From Betaproteobacteria bacterium (GTDB lineage Bacteria > Pseudomonadota > Gammaproteobacteria > Burkholderiales > Thiobacteraceae), in the NCBI GenBank assembly GCA_024641855.1, contig JAHECG010000013.1:2943-54658 (forward strand): a stretch of DNA of 51,716 bases, written 5' to 3'. The translations under genes were made by a program, and so were the position numbers. Each line of letters opens with the position of its first letter. The first letter of the stretch is position 1. Shown piece after piece: positions 18,196 through 27,475 of the stretch. The notes beneath the pieces are model-generated. The model made no database searches. It worked only from the letters and a program-made list of their open reading frames with translations, and was not told the origin of the DNA.

Positions 18196-19133
18196 AACAA
18201 TCCTTACCTCCAGCCATTTTTCTCATGGGCCCGACTGCCAGTGGCAAGACTAGTGTGGCGGTAGCGTTGGTGCAGCACTTACCGTTGGAAATTATCAGTG
18301 TCGATTCCGCGCTAGTGTATCGCCATATGAACATTGGAACTGCCAAGCCAGATGCGGCCACCTTGGCCGCCGCACCGCATCATTTAATCGATCTCATTGA
18401 TCCAACCGAACGTTATTCGGCTGCACAGTTTTGCCATGACACCGTGGCGTTGATGCAGGACATTACGGCACGTGGCAAGATTCCGCTCTTGGTCGGCGGT
18501 ACGATGCTTTACTACAAGGCCCTGCGTGAAGGCTTGAATGATATGCCTGCGGCCGATTTGGCAATACGGGCAGAGATTGAAGTACAGGCACAAGCATTCG
18601 GCTGGCACACGCTGCATGCCGAGTTGGCGCAAGTGGATCCAGAGGCAGCGGCACGACTCAATCCTGCGGATGCGCAACGAATATCGCGGGCCTTGGAAAT
18701 TTATCGACAGACTGGACAAGCCATGTCCTCTTATTTGAATCGTGCAGTAACCAGTGCCTTACCGTATCGCGTGTTGCCGCTCGCACTGATGCCGAGCGAC
18801 CGCGCTGTGCTGCATGCCCGCATCGCCGAGCGATTCGACGCCATGCTCAGTCAAGGTTTAGTGGATGAAGTCGATCACTTGAGAGCGCATTTTGCACTGA
18901 ACCCGCAACTGCCATCGATGCGTTGTGTGGGCTATCGTCAAACATGGCTCTATCTCGATGGTGACATGGAGCGGGACGAACTACGAGATCGAGGTATTTA
19001 CGCAACAAGACAGTTAGCAAAGCGACAAATCACCTGGTTACGTGCCGTCGATGATGCGCAAATACTGGATTGTTTAGACCCGCAACTAATCCAACGCGTG
19101 ACGGTCGCGGTTGAACAATTTTTGCGTTTGTAA
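18192..19133 (+). CDS. miaA: tRNA dimethylallyltransferase MiaA
   Basis: Adds an isopentenyl group to A37 of tRNAs reading U-starting codons. A GTG start at 18192 overlapping the mutL stop (gtga) yields 313 residues, the family length; the frame extends into mutL but without family similarity. Motifs are the P-loop [40 protein letters not shown] and the C-terminal [11 protein letters not shown] ... [14 protein letters not shown]. The substrate DMAPP comes from the MEP pathway, whose ispD and ispF lie 9 kb downstream. Confidence 0.96.
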   Translation: MKQSLPPAIFLMGPTASGKTSVAVALVQHLPLEIISVDSALVYRHMNIGTAKPDAATLAAAPHHLIDLIDPTERYSAAQFCHDTVALMQDITARGKIPLLVGGTMLYYKALREGLNDMPAADLAIRAEIEVQAQAFGWHTLHAELAQVDPEAAARLNPADAQRISRALEIYRQTGQAMSSYLNRAVTSALPYRVLPLALMPSDRAVLHARIAERFDAMLSQGLVDEVDHLRAHFALNPQLPSMRCVGYRQTWLYLDGDMERDELRDRGIYATRQLAKRQITWLRAVDDAQILDCLDPQLIQRVTVAVEQFLRL

Positions 19134-19342
19134 TTTGCGGCATATTCGCTAGACCTGTACGTACTAACAGGCTTTGATTGGATTTCAATCAAGCGCATGC
19201 CGTGCGAATTGAGTCTTAGCGGGCTACCCTGGTGGCGGAGGAGAAATAAAATTGATTCTGTCAAGGACGTAAGTCACAGTTAAGACTTAAGGAGTTGTGT
19301 TTTACTGCCGATAATTTATGGTCTGTCTCTGGAGTCAATGTG

Positions 19343-22300
19343 ATGCGCGAACGTTTTGTTGTATCTCGCTTGAAATGGGTGGTGCTGGCGGCAACGAGCT
19401 GTTTGCTTACCGCTGCATGCCAAACGGCTTCTGAGCCAGAAGATAACATTGCAATTGAGAAGGCAAAACAACGTCCGATTATTTATCGATCCGTTGATGC
19501 TGCACCGCCTCGCGATATCAGTGATATTCGAGCGCATTTAGCAAAAGCCGCAGATAAACCTGTGCGCCCGCAAGCCAGTGAAATTGTCGCCAAACAACCA
19601 CCGCAGACCGATGATAAATTTACGCTGGCCAGTTTCTATTGGCAGCGCGGGCGCGCTGCGGGCGAATTGGGCATGGATCAACTCGAACTCGAAGATTTAC
19701 GCCGTGCGGCCGAATATGCAAAAGGTTTCGATAACGATGCGGTGGAAGAAGACCGGATATTGGTCGAACTGTCTGCGAGCGAGTTTCGTGTCGGTAATTT
19801 GCTGACTTCGGCTCAATTGCGTGAACAGTCCATCGTTCGATCAGCGAAAACCTTTCGCGGCAATATCGGTTTGCGGATCGTTAGTTATCGATTTCTAGTT
19901 TATGTCTATTCACAATTAGGGGAAAGTGCTAAGGCGCGTTCCGCCTTAGCGAAGGCTGAGTCGTTAATAGTTGAAGCAGCCGGAAAGCCAAAATACGAAT
20001 ACTTTCTCCATAATTGGCCCGCCGCTGTTGCGCAAGCCAAGGCTGATTTTCTGGAGAATGAGGGGCAATACGAGAAGGCGGAGCCGTACCGTCGCCAAGC
20101 GATGGCAGATCGGCAGCAGGACATTCAAGACAACAAAGAGCGTACCCAACGCGGCATTACTAATATCCCGCAACTAATTATGCAACGTCTTTTCTCGGTG
20201 GCCAGCCGTGATCTTGCGTTTAATCTGATTAAACAACAGCGCTTGATTGAGGCGGAAACTATTTTACGTCGATTGCTCTGGGAATCCCTTAACGTTAACG
20301 GTCGTTACTTCATTGGGACAGGCTTAAACTTTTTATCGTTTTCGGATGTTCTCTACCAACAAGGGCGATATAGCGAAGCCCGTGAAACGGCGGAAATTGC
20401 GCTCAATATATTCACAGAATTAAAGCTTAGTCCCGAGTCAGTTAACTTGGTTAATGCGCGTCGTGTTCGCGCAGATGCGCTTTCTGCTGAAGGCAAATAT
20501 AACGAAGCTTTGCGCGAGTTGGAAATAATGAAGCAGGGGCTGGCTACATCCCCAATTTTGTTATCCCGGTTAGGTCGTGGGGATATCGAATGGGCGTTGG
20601 CGTTAGTCCGTACCGGCCATGCAGCAGAAGCGGCAACGATGCTCGAGCCGTTGGTAGCCGAGCTGCGCGAACGTCTTGGGCCAGACAACTACGAGAGCGC
20701 CGAAATGCGGGGCTTCCATGCGCTGTCGCTCGCGCTGAGCAATCGACGCGAGCAAGCCCTCAAATTATTCGCTGAAACCATTCCACTTCTTGCCGCTGCC
20801 AGTGCCTCGACGGATGGCAATACGCGTTCGCCATTACGTACCCGTCGCTATGTGATTTTGCTTGAATCCTATCTTGATCTATTGGTCGAGATGCGAGGTA
20901 GTCCTGCGGCTAAAGCGGCAGGTATCGATACTGTGGCTGAGTCTTTTCGTATCGCGGACATGGCGCGATCACAGGGTTTACAGCTTGCGTTGACTAGTGG
21001 CTTGGCACGTTCAGTTGCGACCGATCCGGCCTTGGCCACGCTGGTAAAGCGTGAGCAAGAGGCGGCGCAAGGAATCAGCGCAAAGCGCGCTCTCTTGATC
21101 GGTTTGCTGGGCGCGCCGCTCGGGGAGCGGTCATCGTCGGCGATTGAACGTATGCGAGAGGAAGTCGCGGCTTTGGTCAAGGAGCGTAAAGCGCTTTATA
21201 CACAGATCGAACAACGCTTTCCAAATTACGCGAATTTATTGAATCCGAAACCAGCGAGTTTAGACAGTGTGCGCGCCCTGTTGGACGTAGATGAGGCCAT
21301 GATTGCGATCTATGTGGCACCTAAGAAAACGTATGTTTGGGCAGTGTCTAAAACGGGTGAAACTGCTTTTAACGCCAGCCCGCTGGGTCAGGACGCCCTT
21401 GAGAAAATGGTCACAACGATCCGTAAATCGCTCGATCCGGGTAGCGCGACTTTGGGTGATATGCCGGAATTCGATATTACCGAAGGCTATAAACTGTATG
21501 ACGCTTTACTGAAACCGATTGCGTCTGCTTGGAAGGATAAAAGCAGTTTAATGATCGTGCCGCATCGCGCCTTGGGGCGTTTGCCGTTCTCCTTACTACC
21601 GACCGAGAAGGTGGCGCTACCGTCTGATAAACGTTTGCTGTTTGACGGCTATCGTGCGCTACCCTGGCTGGTCCGGACGGCGGCCGTGACGCAATATCCA
21701 TCGGCCAACGCATTTCTTAGTTTGCGTGCGTTGCCGCCAGGCGACCCCAATCGCCGTACCTTTGCAGGATTCGGCGATCCGCTGTTCAATGCTGATCAAT
21801 TGCGAGAAGCACAAGATCCCGTCGTGGCCTTGAACTTGTCAGCGGCTACACCAGTGACGCGTGGTATCCGTTTACCGTTGCGTAACCTGAAAGTCGGACG
21901 TGTCAATTCTGAAACCGAGTCGGCACTGGCGACTGTTGCAAATACGAGTCAATTGGAACAAGTGCCCCGGTTGCCTGATACGGGCGATGAGATTCGCGAA
22001 ATTGCTGCCGCACTTGGCGCCAACGTCAAAGAAGATGTGTTTTTACAACTGGGCGCCAACGAGGATCAAGTGCGCAACATGGATCTTAGCAATCGTCGGA
22101 TCATCATGTTTGCGACGCACGGTTTAGTGCCCGGTGAACTCAATGGCCTGGGGCAACCGGCATTGGCTTTGACGGCACCTCAACTTGCCCACGTCAAGGG
22201 AGATGGCCTGCTAACCATGGAAGAAGTGTTGCAGCTCAAACTCAATGCCGATTGGGTCGTACTCTCGGCGTGCAATACCGCTGCAGGTGATGGACAAGGT

Positions 22301-22585
22301 GGCGAAGCCGTGTCCGGGCTAGGCCGCGCGTTTTTTTACGCTGGCACGCGTGCTTTGCTGGTGACGCATTGGCCAGTGGAAACGACATCAGCGCGTGCGC
22401 TCACCACCGAATTATTCCGTCGTCAAGCAGCCAATACGCAACTCACACGTGCTCAAGCATTACGCCAAGCCATGCTGCAATTGATCGATGGCCCAGGGTA
22501 CGTGCAAGGCGGTAAGAGTATTTATTCTTATGCGCATCCTTTGTTCTGGGCGCCCTTTGCGTTGGTGGGTGACGGCGGTCGCTAA
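19343..22585 (+). CDS. TPR-CHAT domain lipoprotein (putative caspase-like protease)
   Basis: A large protein, 1080 residues from the ATG at 19343, which has a ggag site 8 nt upstream. It opens with a lipoprotein signal ending LLTAAC. Residues about 80-500 are helical, tetratricopeptide-like (recurring W/Y-A-G and A-E-A patterns), followed by a coiled-coil-like segment (about 560-610). The CHAT domain spans about 690-1078, with the catalytic pair expected at His926 (ATHG) and Cys977 (SACNT), then GEAVSGLGRAFFYAG and HPLFWAPFALVG. CHAT is a clan CD peptidase fold. The TPR half probably binds a partner; no obvious substrate gene is adjacent. Confidence 0.92.
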   Translation: MRERFVVSRLKWVVLAATSCLLTAACQTASEPEDNIAIEKAKQRPIIYRSVDAAPPRDISDIRAHLAKAADKPVRPQASEIVAKQPPQTDDKFTLASFYWQRGRAAGELGMDQLELEDLRRAAEYAKGFDNDAVEEDRILVELSASEFRVGNLLTSAQLREQSIVRSAKTFRGNIGLRIVSYRFLVYVYSQLGESAKARSALAKAESLIVEAAGKPKYEYFLHNWPAAVAQAKADFLENEGQYEKAEPYRRQAMADRQQDIQDNKERTQRGITNIPQLIMQRLFSVASRDLAFNLIKQQRLIEAETILRRLLWESLNVNGRYFIGTGLNFLSFSDVLYQQGRYSEARETAEIALNIFTELKLSPESVNLVNARRVRADALSAEGKYNEALRELEIMKQGLATSPILLSRLGRGDIEWALALVRTGHAAEAATMLEPLVAELRERLGPDNYESAEMRGFHALSLALSNRREQALKLFAETIPLLAAASASTDGNTRSPLRTRRYVILLESYLDLLVEMRGSPAAKAAGIDTVAESFRIADMARSQGLQLALTSGLARSVATDPALATLVKREQEAAQGISAKRALLIGLLGAPLGERSSSAIERMREEVAALVKERKALYTQIEQRFPNYANLLNPKPASLDSVRALLDVDEAMIAIYVAPKKTYVWAVSKTGETAFNASPLGQDALEKMVTTIRKSLDPGSATLGDMPEFDITEGYKLYDALLKPIASAWKDKSSLMIVPHRALGRLPFSLLPTEKVALPSDKRLLFDGYRALPWLVRTAAVTQYPSANAFLSLRALPPGDPNRRTFAGFGDPLFNADQLREAQDPVVALNLSAATPVTRGIRLPLRNLKVGRVNSETESALATVANTSQLEQVPRLPDTGDEIREIAAALGANVKEDVFLQLGANEDQVRNMDLSNRRIIMFATHGLVPGELNGLGQPALALTAPQLAHVKGDGLLTMEEVLQLKLNADWVVLSACNTAAGDGQGGEAVSGLGRAFFYAGTRALLVTHWPVETTSARALTTELFRRQAANTQLTRAQALRQAMLQLIDGPGYVQGGKSIYSYAHPLFWAPFALVGDGGR

Positions 22586-22596
22586 TTTCAGTCGTT

Positions 22597-22622
22597 TCCG
22601 TCGGCAGACGGACATTTATTTT
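22597..22622 (+). terminator. Possible terminator after the CHAT gene
   Basis: A 6-bp stem tccgtc (22597-22602) / gacgga (22607-22612) with a ggca loop is followed by the T-rich catttattttg. It lies 12 nt after the CHAT gene stop. The short stem and interrupted T-run make it a weak call. Confidence 0.4.
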
Positions 22623-22754
22623 GTTCGAAACGGCGTATTCTTTATTGATGCCGTAGAACCCCGGTAAGCGTTTCGCGCCCGGTGTCGTATTCAATCCAAG
22701 GCATGTAATTCGCGATACATGATGTGAGGGCATTCGGAGGAATGCTTCAAGTTA

Positions 22755-22780
22755 GGTAAGGCGGTGCTATGCCGCTTGCC
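22755..22780 (+). promoter_or_regulatory. Stem-loop in the leader of the amino-acid permease genes
   Basis: ggtaaggcggt and gccgcttgcc pair with one bulge to form a hairpin about 76 nt before the preferred permease start. It has no T-run and could be a leader structure or chance; no known riboswitch was recognised. Confidence 0.3.
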
Positions 22781-22856
22781 TCAACGGGGTCTCATCAGTG
22801 TTATCCTTGGAACCTGTCGCGCAAGCTGTTTATCAAAATTTCCCATTTTTCAATCT

Positions 22857-23564
22857 ATGCTCAACTATCAATTTGATTGGCGCGTAGTGACTTCGGGCAT
22901 CTATGCCGAGTGGCTATGGCAAGGTTTGCTGGTAACCCTGCAATTAGCAGCGCTGGCCTGCGTCTTAGGATTTTTGCTGGGCTTGGTGGTGGCTATTTTG
23001 CGGTTAAGTCCCGTTGCGCCGCTGCGCTGGCTGGCACAAGTCTATCTGGAATTTATTCGCAACACGCCCTTGGTGATCCAGATTTTCTTTTGGTATTTCG
23101 GTGCGTATACGGTGCTGCCGGAAGCAGTGAATGACTGGCTGAATCAATGGCCATTTGAATTTGTCGCGGCGGTGATCGCGCTCACAGTCTATACCGCTGC
23201 TTTTATTGCCGAGGATATTCGCTCCGGTATTCGGGCTATCCCGCGCGCACAAATGGAAGCGGCGCGTAGTCAAGGTTTGGGCTATCTTGCTGCGATGCGT
23301 TTTGTGATATTGCCGCAGGCGGTTCGCGTGACTATTCCGCCTTTGATCGGGCAGTTTTTAAATGCGACGAAAAACTCTTCACTTGCCATGACGATTGGCG
23401 TGGCAGAGTTGACTTACCAAGCACGTCAAATTGAAAGTGTTACTTTCAAAGGGCTTGAGGCCTTTACTGCTGCCACGCTCATTTATTTGTTGCTGTCCTT
23501 GATCATCACGGCCGTGGTTTCAAATTACGAACAACGTTACTTGCGGCCGGGCGGGGTGCGTTGA
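22857..23564 (+). CDS. Amino-acid ABC transporter permease (GltJ/HisM type)
   Basis: Inner-membrane permease of the polar amino acid (HAAT) family, resembling GltJ of glutamate/aspartate importers. The start MLNYQFDWRVV at 22857 gives 235 residues; an upstream extension to 22764 is open but not family-like, and neither start has a strong ribosome-binding site. It has five or so membrane helices and the EAA loop EAARSQGLGYLAAMRFVILPQA (about residues 140-160) that contacts the ATPase. Its stop overlaps the next gene as tgatg. Neither the binding protein nor the ATPase is in this window. Confidence 0.9.
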   Translation: MLNYQFDWRVVTSGIYAEWLWQGLLVTLQLAALACVLGFLLGLVVAILRLSPVAPLRWLAQVYLEFIRNTPLVIQIFFWYFGAYTVLPEAVNDWLNQWPFEFVAAVIALTVYTAAFIAEDIRSGIRAIPRAQMEAARSQGLGYLAAMRFVILPQAVRVTIPPLIGQFLNATKNSSLAMTIGVAELTYQARQIESVTFKGLEAFTAATLIYLLLSLIITAVVSNYEQRYLRPGGVR

Positions 23565-24250
23565 TGGATTTCACGATCATTACCGATAATTTTACTTACT
23601 TCATGATTGGGCGTTTTCCCCATGGTCCCTTGGGTGGCGTCGGGTTAACGCTTTATCTGGCTGTGGTGTCGTGCCTATTGGCGCTCATCGGGGGGATCGT
23701 GTTGGGTGTAGCCAGCGATGTGCCGTTGCGCCCCTTACGTTGGTTGGTGCGCGGTTATATCCATGTGATGCGTGGGATACCGCTGTTGATGGTGATATTT
23801 TGGATGTATTTTTTATTGCCGTTAGTTTTCAAGCAATCGGTACCGGAGAATTGGACAGTGATCGCGGCGCTGACGCTATTCACATCAGCTTACATGGCGC
23901 ACATTGTTCGTGCTGGGATTGAAGGTGTGGCTCGAGGGCAGCGTGAGGCTGCTTTGGCTTCCGGATTGAATGCGTTGCAGGTGATGACTTATGTAGTGTT
24001 GCCACAAGCCCTACGCAATATGATTCCTTCATTCGTGAATGAACTGGTGGCAGTAACCAAAGATACATCGTTGGCATTTATCGTTGGGGTGTCGGAGCTG
24101 ACGCATATTGCAACTCAAGTAAATAATCGCGAACTAACGCATCCAGCGGAAATTTTTCTATTTGTAGCGGCTGTCTATTTCGTGATTTGTTTTTCGTTGA
24201 CGCAGTTATCGCGCGGGTTGGAGAAACGCATGCATTGGGGGTATGTTTAG
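23564..24250 (+). CDS. Amino-acid ABC transporter permease (GltK/HisQ type)
   Basis: Second permease of the pair, 228 residues, with ATG at 23564 overlapping the stop of the first. It shows the helix pattern of the family, RGIPLLMVIFWMYFLLP and the EAA loop REAALASGLNALQVMTYVVLPQA (a typical ATPase-contact loop). The two permeases would form a heterodimeric channel. No ATPase gene follows: the next gene is convergent and overlaps this one by 4 nt, so the transporter must borrow components encoded elsewhere. Confidence 0.92.
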   Translation: MDFTIITDNFTYFMIGRFPHGPLGGVGLTLYLAVVSCLLALIGGIVLGVASDVPLRPLRWLVRGYIHVMRGIPLLMVIFWMYFLLPLVFKQSVPENWTVIAALTLFTSAYMAHIVRAGIEGVARGQREAALASGLNALQVMTYVVLPQALRNMIPSFVNELVAVTKDTSLAFIVGVSELTHIATQVNNRELTHPAEIFLFVAAVYFVICFSLTQLSRGLEKRMHWGYV

Positions 24251-24906
24251 TGCGTAGGTACTTTGAAGTATCGTACATACCAATCACGCGCTTGGTGCGA
24301 AACGTCTTCTAAAGAGCCAGGCTCTTCAAATAAATGCGTGGCGCCAGGAATGATGGAAAGTTCTTTAAAACACGGCATCACATCATAAGCCGCCTGGTTC
24401 AGATCAATGACGACAGTATCCCGGCCACCCACCAGCAATAATGTGGGGGCGATGACTTGACGTAGCGCTGCCACGCCCGCCATATCCGGGCGACCACCAC
24501 GCGATACTACTGCGCTGATTGCCTTGCCCATTTTTGCGGCTGCTTGTAAGGCTGCAGCCGCGCCGGTACTTGCGCCAAAATAGCCCAGCGGCAATTTTTT
24601 TAAGTGCGAATTCTGGTTTAACCAAGTTGTGGCTACAATCAATCGCCGCGTCAGTCGTGGTATATCGAAGCGCATTTCATCGGTTTCATCTTCCTGAACC
24701 GTCAGCAGATCCATCAGTAAGGTACCAATACCGGCTTGGCGTAATACTTTGGCCACGGTGTTGTTGCGCGGACTGAAGCGGCTGCTGCCGCTGCCGTGCG
24801 CAAACAAGACGACACCTAGTACATTTTCTGGTATTTCCAACATGCCTTCGATGATGGCGGGGCCATCCGGGATATGAACCAGTTCGCTGAATGCTTGATT
24901 GGCCAT
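24247..24906 (-). CDS. Alpha/beta hydrolase (dienelactone hydrolase-like)
   Basis: A 219-residue soluble hydrolase starting MANQAFSEL at 24906, only 8 nt after the amrS stop. The catalytic triad is visible as Ser in GYFGASTGAAAAL, Asp in LLLVGGRDTVV and His in PGATHLFEE; the oxyanion region is FAHGSGSSRFSPRN. The family includes small-molecule esterases and phosphoribosyltransferase-linked hydrolases. Its placement at the end of the amrB-amrA-amrS operon suggests a shared pathway but the substrate is unknown. Confidence 0.9.
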   Translation of the reverse strand: MANQAFSELVHIPDGPAIIEGMLEIPENVLGVVLFAHGSGSSRFSPRNNTVAKVLRQAGIGTLLMDLLTVQEDETDEMRFDIPRLTRRLIVATTWLNQNSHLKKLPLGYFGASTGAAAALQAAAKMGKAISAVVSRGGRPDMAGVAALRQVIAPTLLLVGGRDTVVIDLNQAAYDVMPCFKELSIIPGATHLFEEPGSLEDVSHQARDWYVRYFKVPTH

Positions 24907-24914
24907 GACTGTGC

Positions 24915-26009
24915 TCAAGCTTGAGCAATATGCATCGCGATGGGAATACGGCGCGATCCAAATTGTTGGTTGGGCTCGAAGTGTTGGAAGCGGCCGACGA
25001 TCTTGGCTTGGCAATGCGGGCAGTGGCCGCTATCGGTGAGGTGATAGTCTTTGAGCTGATACCAATCGCGCACGATCAGCGGTGATTTGCATTCGGGGCA
25101 GAACGTCGTGTCGCCTTCGATGTTATGCACGTTGCCGGTGTAAACATAATGCAGGCCCGCGCGCAGGGCGATATTGCGTGCCCGCACCAAAGTTTCCGGC
25201 GGTGTTGCCCGTACGTCGGTCATTTTGTAATCGGGGTGGAAGGCTGAAAAATGCAGCGGTACATCCGGTCCGAGTTCTTTCATGATCCATTGCGACAACG
25301 TGATTAATTCTTCATCTGAATCGTTCTTGCCGGGGATGAGCAGGGTGGTGATTTCGAACCACACATTGGTTTCACGTTTGAGATAGATCAGGGTATCCAA
25401 AATCGGCTGTAAGTGTCCGCCGGTGAGCTTGACGTAAAACTCATCGGTAAAGGCTTTGAGATCGACGTTAGCCGCATCCATTTTGGCGTAGAACTCACGG
25501 CGTGCTTGGTCGTGCATATAGCCAGCAGTCACGGCGACGGTTTTGATACCGAGCTTGTGGCATTCGTCGGCGACATCCATCGCATACTCGGCGAAAATCA
25601 CCGGGTCGTTGTAGGTGAAAGCGACGCTCTTGCAGTGATGTTGTTGAGCGGCAAGTGCAATTTCTTTTGGTTGGGCTTGATCCATCAAGCGATCCATTTC
25701 GCGCGATTTGCTGATGTCCCAGTTTTGGCAAAACTTGCAGGCGAGATTGCAGCCGGCGGTACCGAACGAAAACACACTGCTGCCAGGATAAAAATGCGCC
25801 AACGGTTTTTTCTCGATCGGGTCGATGCAAAAGCCCGAAGAACGGCCATAGGTGGTGAGGATCATCTGGCCGTGTTCCATTTTGCGCACGAAGCAAGCGC
25901 CACGCTGGCCTTCATGCAGCTTGCAGTCGCGCGGACACAGGTCGCATTGAATGCGGCCATCGTCCAATGCGTGCCACCAGCGGCCAGGGTGATGGGATTC
26001 GGTGGTCAT
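24915..26009 (-). CDS. amrS: AmmeMemoRadiSam system radical SAM enzyme
   Basis: Radical SAM protein of the three-gene AmmeMemoRadiSam set whose overall reaction is not established. The ATG at 26009 overlaps the amrA stop as atga, giving 364 residues. An N-terminal zinc-like CDLCPRDCKLHEGQRGAC block precedes the 4Fe-4S motif CNLACKFCQN (CxxxCxxC). The C-terminal part has CPEC and CPHC pairs (near 315-350), likely a rubredoxin-like zinc ribbon. Translational coupling with amrA supports a functional complex. Confidence 0.95.
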   Translation of the reverse strand: MTTESHHPGRWWHALDDGRIQCDLCPRDCKLHEGQRGACFVRKMEHGQMILTTYGRSSGFCIDPIEKKPLAHFYPGSSVFSFGTAGCNLACKFCQNWDISKSREMDRLMDQAQPKEIALAAQQHHCKSVAFTYNDPVIFAEYAMDVADECHKLGIKTVAVTAGYMHDQARREFYAKMDAANVDLKAFTDEFYVKLTGGHLQPILDTLIYLKRETNVWFEITTLLIPGKNDSDEELITLSQWIMKELGPDVPLHFSAFHPDYKMTDVRATPPETLVRARNIALRAGLHYVYTGNVHNIEGDTTFCPECKSPLIVRDWYQLKDYHLTDSGHCPHCQAKIVGRFQHFEPNQQFGSRRIPIAMHIAQA

Positions 26010-26578
26010 GCTTGCTTGGCCTCGCGTGTGGGTTCGGCCTCTTTCCATTTGCTCACGGTATAGCGTGAGAGTTTCACTTCTTTCGCCCAGAAATTCGGCG
26101 CTAATCCGGCTTTGTGTTTCAGATGCGCAATAAAGGTTTGCGGGTCGGGTAGTTGTTCCCAAACTTGCGGCAAGAAAGTGCTGCGGTAATGGGCATATTC
26201 AAAAATGATGCCGTCGATCTCCGGCCGCAATTGCGCTAGCGCATGCTGCTCGGACTCGAAAGCGATAGGTTCGCTGGATGAGAGCAAGGACACCTCGACG
26301 CGGGTGTAACCTAATTCCACCTGTTGCAGCGGCGGGAAACGCGGGTCACGAAAGGCGGCGGAAATCGCGTTGGACTTCACATCCTCCAGCAAGGGCCGGT
26401 GCGCTTCCAGCGTACCAATGCAGCCGCGCAATTCGCCATTTTGGGTGAGGGTGATGAAGGTCGCACCGAGTTCTTGCAGCCAAGGTGTATCAGTTGCTGC
26501 GTTTAAGGTCTGGCCAAATTGATTGGCAATGGCGCTGCGTGCGATCGGTAGCAGGATCTGGCCTTTATCAATGGACAT
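26006..26578 (-). CDS. amrA: AmmeMemoRadiSam system protein A (AMMECR1 domain)
   Basis: 190 residues from MSIDKGQIL at 26578, overlapping the end of amrB by 11 nt. The AMMECR1 fold is recognised by ATFITLTQNGELRGCIGTLE (the signature LRGCIG), SAAFRDPRFPPL and the C-terminal VWEQLPDPQTFIAHLKHKAGL block. Human AMMECR1 is a homologue of unknown reaction. Both flanking genes overlap it, so the three proteins are made together. Confidence 0.95.
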   Translation of the reverse strand: MSIDKGQILLPIARSAIANQFGQTLNAATDTPWLQELGATFITLTQNGELRGCIGTLEAHRPLLEDVKSNAISAAFRDPRFPPLQQVELGYTRVEVSLLSSSEPIAFESEQHALAQLRPEIDGIIFEYAHYRSTFLPQVWEQLPDPQTFIAHLKHKAGLAPNFWAKEVKLSRYTVSKWKEAEPTREAKQA

Positions 26579-27374
26579 GGGCGTTTTCCTCGGTAAAGGC
26601 AAAAGAGGCATAGCCCACCACTTGCTCCGGGCTCCCCGCCGTGTCGGCGGAATTGCGCAAGTCGAGCAACTCGGGCTTGAGACCATGCTGTTTTGCGGCG
26701 AGCAACAAGCCATTCACTGGTGTGCCGCCACAGGCTTGTTCGTGGGTAATGCCGGTTTGCAGGTGCATGATCATGTCGCTGGTTTTGTGATCGATGCGCT
26801 GCGCTAAAGCGTAGGGCAAAAAGTGCGAGAGATCGGAGCTGATCACGATCAGCGTTTCCGGGCCACCCCACAGACGCTCCAGCACCTCAGCTACTTGTTC
26901 GGCTGTGGCATGGCCGACCACCAAAGGCACGAGCTTAAAATTACTCAGTACTTTTTGCAGGAAGGGGAGTTGTACTTCTAAAGAGTGCTCTAAGGCATGT
27001 GCATCATTACTCTGCACAACCTGCGTCAGATTTAGGATTTCGTTACAGGCGCTTTGATCGATCTCGACTAAACCCAATGGCGTTGCAAAGGCCGTAGCTT
27101 TTGGCAGCGCCAAACCGCGTACTGCTACGCGATGGGCTGGGCCCAATAAAACGACGCGCGTGATTTGACCCCGAGCGGCCGCAATACGCCGGTAGGCATT
27201 GGCGGCAATCGGGCCGGAATAGATATAGCCGGCATGCGGTACAATAAGTGCTTTCGGCAAAGCACCACGTGCTGGCTGCGCTTGCGCTAACATCGCATCG
27301 AGGTCGCGGTTCAAAACTTGTTCATTGCCCGGATAAAAAGCGCCAGCTACGGCAGCAGGACGAATTTGATTCAT
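26568..27374 (-). CDS. amrB: AmmeMemoRadiSam system protein B (MEMO1 family)
   Basis: 268 residues. The start MNQIRPAAVAG at 27374 has ggag 8 nt upstream; an ATG two codons earlier is too close to that site. Family residues are IVPHAGYIYSG, LGPAHRV, HSLEVQLPFLQ, ISSDLSHF and the C-terminal ACGGTPVNGLL and GYASFAF. MEMO proteins resemble nonhaem-iron dioxygenases, with the His residues and ACGG cysteine forming a metal/redox site. First gene of the leftward operon. Confidence 0.95.
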   Translation of the reverse strand: MNQIRPAAVAGAFYPGNEQVLNRDLDAMLAQAQPARGALPKALIVPHAGYIYSGPIAANAYRRIAAARGQITRVVLLGPAHRVAVRGLALPKATAFATPLGLVEIDQSACNEILNLTQVVQSNDAHALEHSLEVQLPFLQKVLSNFKLVPLVVGHATAEQVAEVLERLWGGPETLIVISSDLSHFLPYALAQRIDHKTSDMIMHLQTGITHEQACGGTPVNGLLLAAKQHGLKPELLDLRNSADTAGSPEQVVGYASFAFTEENAHVH

Positions 27375-27475
27375 ATGCATGACTCCAAAATGCTTATTAC
27401 TGTAAATGGACGCTCGATCGCCACATTTCAAGCATGTGTTTCAGTATTAGTTAAATATAGCTCTAAGATTAAAAA

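Noticed and set aside
19174-19192. ttgattg / caatcaa hairpin after miaA
   Set aside because: AT-rich 7-bp stem without a T-run; too weak to call a terminator or operator.
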